Source of the DNA: an uncultured Pseudomonas sp.
Lineage (GTDB): Bacteria; Pseudomonadota; Gammaproteobacteria; Pseudomonadales; Pseudomonadaceae
Direction of reading: 5' to 3'
Assembly (NCBI RefSeq): GCF_946885885.1
Contig: NZ_CAMPHN010000271.1
Location: 1 to 5,041, forward strand
DNA: 5,041 bases
Below, in pieces: positions 1 to 5,041 of the stretch. The position numbers and the translations under genes are program-made. Every line of letters begins with the position of its first letter. The first letter of the stretch is position 1. The notes under the pieces are model-generated. The model was not told where the DNA came from and ran no database searches. It saw only the letters and a program-made list of their open reading frames with translations.

Positions 1-91
1 GCGGGAACTTCTGCAGGAACTCCATGGTGCCCTGGATATTCTGCAATACCGCGGCTTTGCCTGCCTGGGCGAAGGCGTCCGCTGTGCTCAT
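1..91 (-). CDS. 5' end of cyclic-nucleotide-binding/CBS-domain (DUF294-type) protein, partial
   Basis: Reading leftward from the ATG at 91-89 gives an open frame of 30 codons that runs off the left edge. It begins MSTADAFAQAG and continues with VLQNIQGTMEFLQKFP. A GAGG motif (complement of 98-105, CGAGG) lies upstream at Shine-Dalgarno distance. From memory, this N-terminus resembles Pseudomonas proteins that carry a cyclic-nucleotide-binding domain, paired CBS domains and a DUF294 nucleotidyltransferase-like region. In such proteins the FLQKFPPF segment begins the cyclic-nucleotide-binding domain. None of those domains is inside this window, so the function cannot be tested here. The gene is divergent from the binding-protein operon and is not obviously linked to it functionally. 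That it is coding is fairly likely; the family name is less certain. Confidence 0.55.
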   Translation of the reverse strand, partial: MSTADAFAQAGKAAVLQNIQGTMEFLQKFP

Positions 92-125
92 ATGCGGCCT
101 CGACGATTCACTGGAGAGATATGGT

Positions 126-137
126 CGGCCTAGGCCG
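126..137. promoter_or_regulatory. Perfect 12-bp palindrome in divergent intergenic region
   Basis: CGGCCTAGGCCG is a perfect dyad about 35 bp upstream of the leftward gene and 140 bp upstream of the rightward operon. The 186-bp gap at 92-277 must hold promoters for both directions. I could not find a convincing sigma-70, sigma-54 or sigma-28 promoter in it. A perfect dyad here could be an operator, but GC-rich DNA yields such palindromes by chance, so this is only a candidate. Confidence 0.25.
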
Positions 138-277
138 CGCGGATTCCCATTGGACGTAAGTCTAGGCGCTCTCTGGTGTTCGACACCGGTCCGGCGGCGC
201 GATTCCAGCGACGATGGATGGCGAAGTGCTTTCCCCTTCGCCTGCTAGAGTTACTTACAGCATAACTGGAGACTCGC

Positions 278-1963
278 ATGCACTCCGCGATCGGGCTCGC
301 TCTGCTCTTTAGCACCGCCGCATACGCTTACGCCGCAGACCCGCTGCAGGCCGCCTTGGACGAGCTGCAACCGAGTTCGTTATCGGCCAGCGAACAGCGT
401 GCGGAGCTGGCCTGGTTCGTCGAAGCGAGCGAACCCTTTCAGGGCGTGCAGGTGCGGGTGATCGCCGAACGCATCGACACCCACTGGTACGAAGCCAACG
501 TCCTCGCGCCCCTGTTCAGCCAGCTCACCGGCATCCGCGTGATCCATGAGGTCAGCGGCGAAGACGATGTGGTCAATAAGCTGCGCACCCAGCAGGAAAC
601 CGGCCTGGCGCTGTACGACGCCTATGTCGGCGACAGCGATTTGCTCGGCCAGCATTTTCGCGACAACCAGGTGCTGGTGCTCAGCGACTTCATGGCCGGC
701 GAAGGCGCCGAGGTCACCCTGCCGACACTGGACCTCGCGGATTTTATCGGCCTGCCCTTCGTCACCGCGCCGGACGGCAAGCTCTATCAACTGCCGGATC
801 AGCAATTCGCCAACCTTTATTGGTACCGCCAGGACTGGTTCGCCCGCCCGGAGCTGCGCAAGGCGTTTCGCCAGCGCTACGGTTACGAACTGGATGTACC
901 GCAGAACTGGGCGGCCTACGAGGATATCGCCGCGTTCTTCAGCGAGCAGATCAAGGAGATCGACGGCCAGCGGGTCTACGGTCATATGGATTACGGCGGC
1001 TTCGATCCCTCGCTCGGCTGGCGTCTGTCGGATGCCTGGCTGGGCATGGCCGGGGTTGGCGACACCGGCCTGCCCAATGGCCTGCCGGTCGACGACTGGG
1101 GCATCCGCGTCGAGGACTGCCGCCCGGTCGGTGCCAGCATGGCCCGCGGCGGCGCCCTCGACAGCCCGGCGGCGGTCTACGCGCTGCAGCAATACATCGA
1201 TTGGCTGAAGCGCTACGCCCCCGAAGGCGCGCGGCGGATGAGTTTCAACCAGGCCGGCAACGTTGCGGCGCAAGGGCATATCGCCCAGCAGATTTTCTGG
1301 TACACCGCCTTTACCGCCGACTACACCCGGCCGGGTTCCGCGGTGATGGACGGCGACGGCAAGCCGAAGTGGCGGGTCGCGCCGTCGCCGCGCGGCGCCT
1401 ACTGGCGCGAGGGGATGAAATCCGGTTATCAGGACGTCGGCGCCTGGACCCTGCTCAAGGCCACGCCGCTGCGCCAACGTCAGGCCGCCTGGCTGTACGC
1501 GCAATTCGTGGTGTCGAAGAGCGTGTCGCTGCGCAAGACCCTGGTCGGTTTGACGCCGATCCGTCGCTCCGATATCGAATCGCCGGCCCTGTTCGCCGCC
1601 GCGCCGCGGCTCGGCGGACTGATCGAGTTCTACCGCAGCCCCGCCGCCCAGCGCTGGACGCCCACCGGCGCCAACGTACCGGACTACAGCGGCATGGCCA
1701 GCCTGTGGTGGCGCCACTTGCATCCGGCGGTGGCCGGCCGGCTCAGCGCCGCCCAGGCCCTACACGACCTGGCGAGCGCGTTCGACCGGCATTTGCAACA
1801 GGTCGGTCAACGCCAGCGGCACGTCTGCGCGCCCAAGCTGAATCCGCCGCGCGAGCCGATTCACTGGTTGCGGCAGGCCGGCGCGCCCTGGCCGGCACTG
1901 ACCGATGAACGCCCGGAGGGCCGGACCCTGCCTTATGAGGAGGCGTTACGTGCGTGGGATTAA
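278..1963 (+). CDS. GlpV-like periplasmic solute-binding protein (family 1), orphan of its ABC transporter
   Basis: This encodes a 561-residue exported binding protein. The ATG at 278 is preceded by TGGAG (267-271) with a 6-nt spacer, and an in-frame TAA at 263-265 excludes a longer start. The signal peptide is short: hydrophobic residues 4-15 and an AYA or AYAA cleavage site near 19-20. Its n-region has no Lys or Arg, only His2. The sequence strongly resembles the long (about 580-residue) GlpV binding protein of the rhizobial glycerol ABC transporter. Shared segments as I recall them are YDAYVGDSDLLG, LPDQQFANLYWYR (172-184), YGHMDYG (234-240), LPNGLPVDDWGIR, QQIFWYTAFTAD (337-348), GYQDVGAWTL (383-392), AQFVVSK and LGGLIEFYRSP. 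Cys281 and Cys517 match positions I recall as Cys in GlpV and could pair in the periplasm. Length and both ends appear intact. No permease or ATPase gene is adjacent. Gene 2 overlaps its last 14 bases. Family membership is secure; glycerol or a related polyol as ligand is inference. Confidence 0.88.
   Translation: MHSAIGLALLFSTAAYAYAADPLQAALDELQPSSLSASEQRAELAWFVEASEPFQGVQVRVIAERIDTHWYEANVLAPLFSQLTGIRVIHEVSGEDDVVNKLRTQQETGLALYDAYVGDSDLLGQHFRDNQVLVLSDFMAGEGAEVTLPTLDLADFIGLPFVTAPDGKLYQLPDQQFANLYWYRQDWFARPELRKAFRQRYGYELDVPQNWAAYEDIAAFFSEQIKEIDGQRVYGHMDYGGFDPSLGWRLSDAWLGMAGVGDTGLPNGLPVDDWGIRVEDCRPVGASMARGGALDSPAAVYALQQYIDWLKRYAPEGARRMSFNQAGNVAAQGHIAQQIFWYTAFTADYTRPGSAVMDGDGKPKWRVAPSPRGAYWREGMKSGYQDVGAWTLLKATPLRQRQAAWLYAQFVVSKSVSLRKTLVGLTPIRRSDIESPALFAAAPRLGGLIEFYRSPAAQRWTPTGANVPDYSGMASLWWRHLHPAVAGRLSAAQALHDLASAFDRHLQQVGQRQRHVCAPKLNPPREPIHWLRQAGAPWPALTDERPEGRTLPYEEALRAWD
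1938..1943 (+). promoter_or_regulatory. Ribosome binding site that fixes the GTG start of gene 2
   Basis: AGGAGG lies inside the end of gene 1, six bases before GTG at 1950-1952. It is a perfect Shine-Dalgarno sequence at ideal spacing, and decides for GTG1950 over the in-frame ATGs at 1905 and 1935, which have no comparable upstream site. The start overlaps the gene 1 stop region, suggesting translational coupling. Confidence 0.8.
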
Positions 1964-2753
1964 CAGGTCGTTGAAAAACCACTGCGCTCGGCTAGGCGGC
2001 GTTGAAGTCAGCCTAGCCATCGCCCGCTACGTTTTTCAACGGTCTGCTCGCCTGAGCCTGCTGTTGCCGTTGGTGCTGTTCAGCCTGCCGCTGCGGGCCG
2101 AGGTGCAGTTGTTCGCCTGGGAGCGCCCGCCGCTGGTCCAGCAAACCGCCGCGGGTAAGGCCGAGGGCCTGGTTCCCGAGTTGGCCGAGGAGTTGTTCCG
2201 CCGCGCGAAAACCCCTTATCTGCTGCGGTTTATGCCGTTGCAACGGGCACTGCGTCAGGTGCAACAGCAACCGGACAGCTGCGCGCTGCTGGTGGAACGG
2301 CAACAGGAGCGCGAACCCGGCTACGTCTGGATCGGCCCGGTGCTGATCTCGCGTCTCGGCCTCTATGCCCGGGCCGACGACGAGCTGCAACTGCTCAGCC
2401 TGGAACAGGCGCGCGGCCTGAGCATCCTCAGCCACCAGGGCTCGGGGGCTGGCGAGTACCTGCAGGGCATCGGCCTGGATGTGCACTACTCTAATAACGA
2501 AGCGCTCAACCTGCGCATGCTGCTGCGCCAGCGTACGCGCTTATGGGCCACCAGCTCGGCGGTGGTGCGCGCCCAACGGGTCGACCCCGTACCGCGGGAG
2601 GTGTTGCCGTTCTTGACCTTGATGGAGGACATCGCCTGCCACCCGCAGCTCGACCCGGCGCTGTTGCGGCGCCTGCAAACCGAACTGCGCCAGATGTACG
2701 GCGACGGTTGGGTCCAGGCCCTGTACGGGCGCTATGGCATGCAGTTGGACTGA
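1950..2753 (+). CDS. Family 3 periplasmic substrate-binding protein (amino-acid-binding-like) with interrupted signal peptide
   Basis: This encodes 267 residues from GTG1950, chosen for its AGGAGG. The hydrophobic core is LSLLLPLVLFSLPL (35-48), with probable cleavage after LRA (48-50), leaving a mature protein of about 217 residues beginning EVQLFAWERPPL. That is the usual size for family 3 solute-binding proteins. Supporting features are the GLVPELAEELFRRA segment (first lobe), the PLQRALRQVQQ helix, the crossover after PGYVWIGPVL, and the C-terminal LRQMYGDGWVQALYGRYGM helix typical of Pseudomonas members. The mature part has two Cys (in PDSCALL and IACHPQL) that could form a disulfide. 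The n-region is abnormally long: residues 8-32 are encoded by a palindromic element and its duplicated flank (see the repeat at 1970-2040). Whether export still works is unknown, but the frame is open and a basic stretch (RSAR) still precedes the core. It overlaps gene 1 by 14 bases. The ligand cannot be deduced; amino acids or small polar solutes are usual for the family. Confidence 0.8.
   Translation: MRGINRSLKNHCARLGGVEVSLAIARYVFQRSARLSLLLPLVLFSLPLRAEVQLFAWERPPLVQQTAAGKAEGLVPELAEELFRRAKTPYLLRFMPLQRALRQVQQQPDSCALLVERQQEREPGYVWIGPVLISRLGLYARADDELQLLSLEQARGLSILSHQGSGAGEYLQGIGLDVHYSNNEALNLRMLLRQRTRLWATSSAVVRAQRVDPVPREVLPFLTLMEDIACHPQLDPALLRRLQTELRQMYGDGWVQALYGRYGMQLD
1970..2040. repeat. 71-bp imperfect palindrome (MITE- or REP-like) inside gene 2 signal peptide
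   Basis: The ends are perfect 10-bp inverted repeats, GTTGAAAAAC (1970-1979) and GTTTTTCAAC (2031-2040). Inside is a second perfect 8-bp pair, GGCTAGGC (1990-1997) and GCCTAGCC (2011-2018), around a 13-nt loop. The arms between the two pairs match poorly. GGTC occurs directly on both sides (1966-1969 and 2041-2044), which fits a 4-bp target-site duplication. The same bases also extend the dyad: 1964-1979 and 2031-2046 match at 14 of 16 positions, so the duplication reading is not unique. The element codes for nothing itself but is read through in the gene 2 frame without a stop. There is no T-run, so it is not a classical intrinsic terminator, although the mRNA would fold strongly here. Related copies elsewhere in the genome would settle mobility. 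Confidence 0.75.
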
Positions 2754-2777
2754 CGCCGTGAGAGACCGCGGCGGATG

Positions 2778-2790
2778 GTCTGGGCCAGAC
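2778..2790. promoter_or_regulatory. Perfect 13-bp palindrome upstream of chemoreceptor gene
   Basis: GTCTGG-G-CCAGAC is a perfect dyad with a one-base centre, in the 68-bp gap between gene 2 and the chemoreceptor gene, 31 bp before its start codon. The one-base centre makes a protein-binding site more plausible than an RNA hairpin. I see no convincing promoter beside it, so separate control of the receptor gene is only a possibility. Confidence 0.3.
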
Positions 2791-2821
2791 GCTTATCCGT
2801 TCTGCGCGCTAGAGGTGAATC

Positions 2822-4819
2822 ATGGGAGTTTTCAAAACCATCCAATCACGCTACACGCTGATGTTCATCGTCTTCATCGTAGTGATCGCCCTGCTTACCG
2901 AGGAGGGCATTCGCCGCTTTATCGCACCGCAACTGCGGGCCTCGGAAGAGCAAGCGGTGCTGGCGCATATCGACGAGGTTGCCGGGAGAATCCTGTTCGA
3001 ACTGGCCAAGGTCGAAGCGCAGTCGCGCAGCATTACCCAGACGGTGCCGTTGCTCGACAGCGACAGCATCGATCGGGTGCTGCCCGGCCTGGTCGATCAG
3101 TACGGCGACCCCAAGGTCTTCGGCGGCGGCATCTGGCCATTGCCGCAGAAGCGTTCCGAGCGCGACAAGCACAGCACCTTCTTCCACCGCGACGGCTCCG
3201 GCAAGCTGACGGTCAACACCCATTGGAACTCGGACGAGTCGCTCAAATACTACGAGCAACCCTGGCACCGCGACGGCATGCAGGCGCCGAGCGGCCAATG
3301 CGCCTGGGCCTTGGCCTACAAGGACGAGGCCAGCGCCGAGCCGCGGACCAATTGCGCCATGGCCATCCGTAAGGACGGCGAAGCCTATGGTGTGTCGACT
3401 ATCGACGTGACCCTGGGCTTCTTCAACAGCCTGATGGCCGATATGGGCAAGGACATCCAAGGCGAGGTAATGATCGTCGAGCCCGACGGCAAGATACTTA
3501 GCAATCAGGCGGGAATCGGCGGCGAGATCGTTCTGCGCAACGTTTCCGAGTTGGCCGGACAGTCGCCGTTTATCCGCGAAATCCATGACAACCTCGGCAA
3601 GGTCGACGATCACGTGTTGGTCAAGCATGACTATCAGGCTGCCGACGGCAGCGACTGGACCTTCTTCCTGCATCGGATCGAAGGCACGCCCTGGCTGTTG
3701 GCTGCGGCGTTGCCGAGCCGTTTGCTCACGGAAAACAGCAGCGGTGTGCTGAAAACCCTGGCCATGTTGCAGATACCCCTGGCGATCCTGCTGTTGCTGG
3801 GGACGCTGTTCGCCATCCGCCAACTGATGCGGCGCCTGCATGTGTTGCGCGAGAGCATCGACTCGCTGTCGGCCGGCGATGCCGACCTGACCCGGCGTAT
3901 CGCGCTCAAGGGCGAGGACGAAATGGATGCGGTGGGCAGCTCGGTCAATCGCTTTATCGCCTACCTGCAAGAGATGATCGCCGACGTCGGCCAGGCCAGC
4001 GCGGTGATCGCCGAGGAGCTGCGGCAGTTGCAGCAGCAGTCGCGGCAGACCAACGAGGTGCTGGCCCGCCATGCCAACGAAACCGACCAGGCGGTGACCG
4101 CCATCACCGAAATGAGCTCGACCGCCGACAGCGTCGCGCAGAGCGCCACCGAGACCGCCAGCTTCACCCGCACGGCCAATGACAATGCCGCCAAGTCGAA
4201 ACTGGTGGTGGCCGAGGCCTCGAACAGCGTGCTGGCCCTGGTCGAGGAAGTGGAAAGCGCCACCGCGCGGGTCAAGGCGATGCAGGCGGACGCCGAGCGG
4301 ATCAACGATGTGCTCGGGGTGATCGGCTCGATCGCCGGGCAAACCAACCTGTTGGCGCTCAATGCGGCGATCGAAGCGGCGCGTGCGGGCGAACAGGGCC
4401 GCGGCTTCGCGGTGGTCGCCGACGAAGTGCGCGCCCTGGCCGGTCGCACCCAGCAGAGCACCTCGGAAATCAACGAAATGCTCGGCAAGTTGCAGCAGGG
4501 CGTGGAGGCCGCCGTGCAGGCGATGGACCAGACCAAAGCCAGCTGCCAAGCCACCGCCGACACCACCTCGCGGGTCAACGTCGGCCTCGACGATATGGCT
4601 TCGGCGGTCAGCCGCATCCATGACCTCAGCGCGCAGATCGCCACTGCCGCCGAGGAGCAGAGTTCGGTCACCGAGGAGATCAACCAGAACATGGTGGCGA
4701 TCCGGCGCATGGTCGACGAACTGGTCAGCAGCGGTCGGCAGGCCGACAAAAGCGCCGAAGCGCTGCTCGAATCCAATAATCGACTGGTGCAGTTGGTCAA
4801 CCGCTTCAAGGTGAAATGA
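2822..4819 (+). CDS. Methyl-accepting chemotaxis protein with periplasmic Cache-type sensor domain
   Basis: This is a 665-residue inner-membrane chemoreceptor that would control the CheA kinase through CheW. The ATG at 2822 follows AGAGG (2811-2815) with a 6-nt spacer. Transmembrane helix 1 is about residues 12-26 and helix 2 about 312-332. The roughly 285-residue region between them has the size and pattern of a double Cache sensor, including FGGGIWP (100-106), [10 protein letters not shown] (143-152) and GVSTIDV (190-196). HAMP spans about 333-385, with [13 protein letters not shown] and GEDEMDAVG. The coiled-coil signalling domain follows. Its hairpin tip, about 504-537, contains [20 protein letters not shown] then [14 protein letters not shown], the near-invariant CheA/CheW contact region. 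Candidate methylation segments lie around [10 protein letters not shown] and [13 protein letters not shown]. The C-terminus (VNRFKVK) has no CheR/CheB-tethering pentapeptide. C160 and C178 are the only periplasmic Cys and may pair. The ligand is unknown. It lies 68 bp after gene 2, probably in the same transcript. Confidence 0.95.
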   Translation: MGVFKTIQSRYTLMFIVFIVVIALLTEEGIRRFIAPQLRASEEQAVLAHIDEVAGRILFELAKVEAQSRSITQTVPLLDSDSIDRVLPGLVDQYGDPKVFGGGIWPLPQKRSERDKHSTFFHRDGSGKLTVNTHWNSDESLKYYEQPWHRDGMQAPSGQCAWALAYKDEASAEPRTNCAMAIRKDGEAYGVSTIDVTLGFFNSLMADMGKDIQGEVMIVEPDGKILSNQAGIGGEIVLRNVSELAGQSPFIREIHDNLGKVDDHVLVKHDYQAADGSDWTFFLHRIEGTPWLLAAALPSRLLTENSSGVLKTLAMLQIPLAILLLLGTLFAIRQLMRRLHVLRESIDSLSAGDADLTRRIALKGEDEMDAVGSSVNRFIAYLQEMIADVGQASAVIAEELRQLQQQSRQTNEVLARHANETDQAVTAITEMSSTADSVAQSATETASFTRTANDNAAKSKLVVAEASNSVLALVEEVESATARVKAMQADAERINDVLGVIGSIAGQTNLLALNAAIEAARAGEQGRGFAVVADEVRALAGRTQQSTSEINEMLGKLQQGVEAAVQAMDQTKASCQATADTTSRVNVGLDDMASAVSRIHDLSAQIATAAEEQSSVTEEINQNMVAIRRMVDELVSSGRQADKSAEALLESNNRLVQLVNRFKVK

Positions 4820-4838
4820 CCGGCACGGCACCATCCCG

Positions 4839-4904
4839 GAGCCCGGATGAAATCCAGGGAGCGATGCCGGCCACACAACCTATCCCCGGATTGCATCCGG
4901 GCTC
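4839..4904. repeat. Long imperfect palindrome just after the chemoreceptor gene, possible terminator
   Basis: Arms 4839-4860 and 4883-4904 match at 20 of 22 positions (GAGCCCGGATG-AATCC-GGGA type) around a 22-nt loop. It begins 20 bases after the chemoreceptor stop codon. It resembles intergenic GCCCGGATG(A/C)AATCC(A/G)GGG repeats that are common in Pseudomonas relatives. There is no T-run, so it may act as a 3' stabilising or Rho-associated hairpin rather than a classical terminator. Confidence 0.7.
4840..4872 (+). repeat. Copy 1 of a 33-bp direct repeat
   Basis: This stretch recurs at 5009-5041 with one mismatch (C4844 versus T5013). It covers the left arm and half the loop of the palindrome at 4839-4904. 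The two copies start 169 bp apart in the same orientation. Confidence 0.9.
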
Positions 4905-4913
4905 ATGCAGCTT

Positions 4914-4984
4914 GTAGCCTGGGTTGAGCACGGCGATACCCGGGAAACCCTTTCCCGGGTGTCGCTTCGCTCGACCCGGGCTAC
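4914..4984. repeat. Second 71-bp intergenic palindrome
   Basis: Arms 4914-4944 and 4954-4984 match at 25 of 31 positions around a 9-nt loop (AAACCCTTT). Three of the six mismatches would be G-U pairs in RNA, so the transcript could form a very stable hairpin. Outer ends are GTAGCC and GGCTAC; the inner stem is CCCGGG. It belongs to a different repeat type from 4839-4904 but shares the GTAGCCTGG opening with the repeat copy near the window end. Confidence 0.75.
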
Positions 4985-5008
4985 GGATTACCTGTGTTTT
5001 AGCCCCGT

Positions 5009-5041
5009 AGCCTGGATGAAATCCAGGGAGCGATGCCGGCC
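5009..5041 (+). repeat. Copy 2 of the 33-bp direct repeat, cut by the window edge
   Basis: It matches 4840-4872 at 32 of 33 bases and is still matching at the last base of the window. The complete second palindrome copy therefore probably continues beyond the edge. It is preceded by GT, giving a GTAGCC end like that of the palindrome at 4914-4984. Confidence 0.9.

Noticed and set aside
215..233. Possible sigma-54 promoter (TGG...GCTTT) before the GlpV-like gene
   Set aside because: The GG and GC dinucleotides are not at the required 10-bp separation.
24..248. Small plus-strand frame of 74 codons in the left intergenic region
   Set aside because: It overlaps the leftward gene antisense, has no clear ribosome site, and its translation has no recognisable features.
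246..267. TAGAGT and CATAAC as sigma-70 -10 boxes
   Set aside because: Each matches only 4 of 6 bases with no acceptable -35 at 16-18 bp. The second would leave almost no leader before the ribosome site.
380..1723. 447-codon minus-strand open frame across the GlpV-like gene
   Set aside because: It mirrors the codon pattern of the real gene. The translation is low in recognisable motifs and there is no supporting start context.
820..1908. Overlapping plus-strand frame of 362 codons
   Set aside because: It is an Arg-, Ala- and Gly-rich shifted-frame shadow of the GlpV-like gene.
1905..1949. Upstream ATG starts (1905, 1935) for gene 2
   Set aside because: Neither has a Shine-Dalgarno sequence like the AGGAGG in front of GTG1950, and both would lengthen the already long n-region further.
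1970..2040. Palindrome as an intrinsic terminator between genes 1 and 2
   Set aside because: There is no T-run after the stem, and it lies inside the open frame of gene 2 rather than between genes.
2846..4876. 676-codon open frame on the minus strand across the chemoreceptor gene
   Set aside because: It is antisense to a gene with unmistakable chemoreceptor motifs. Long antisense frames are expected in GC-rich DNA, and its His/Gln/Gly/Arg-rich translation shows no domain I recognise.

Overview
The window looks like a chromosomal segment from a high-GC gammaproteobacterium, most likely Pseudomonas in the broad sense. The evidence is GC-rich third codon positions, the style of the chemoreceptor and periplasmic binding proteins, and GTAGCC(C/T)GGATG-type intergenic palindromes at the right edge. 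This assignment rests on pattern recognition, not a database search.

Layout. The first 91 bases are the 5' end of a leftward gene whose N-terminus resembles the Pseudomonas cyclic-nucleotide-binding/CBS-domain (DUF294-type) proteins. A 186-bp divergent intergenic region follows, holding a perfect 12-bp palindrome. Three rightward genes then fill most of the window and look like one operon: (1) a 561-residue periplasmic solute-binding protein strongly resembling GlpV, the binding protein of the glycerol ABC transporter; (2) a smaller periplasmic binding protein of the family 3 (amino-acid-binding) fold, whose start overlaps the end of gene 1; (3) a 665-residue methyl-accepting chemotaxis protein with a large periplasmic Cache-type sensor, HAMP domain and complete signalling domain. 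The last 220 bases are non-coding and packed with long imperfect palindromes plus a 33-bp direct repeat.

How the genes may work together. No permease or ATPase gene lies in the window, although two binding proteins precede a chemoreceptor. One or both binding proteins may therefore serve sensing rather than uptake, either presenting ligand to the receptor or sharing a transporter encoded elsewhere. This is inference from gene order only.

The most striking local feature is a 71-bp imperfect palindrome (1970-2040) inside the signal-peptide coding region of gene 2, flanked by the 4-bp direct repeat GGTC. Removing the palindrome and one GGTC (75 bp) leaves the frame intact and restores a compact, ordinary 25-residue signal peptide. 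It appears to be an in-frame insertion of a small mobile palindrome that lengthened the signal peptide by 25 residues.
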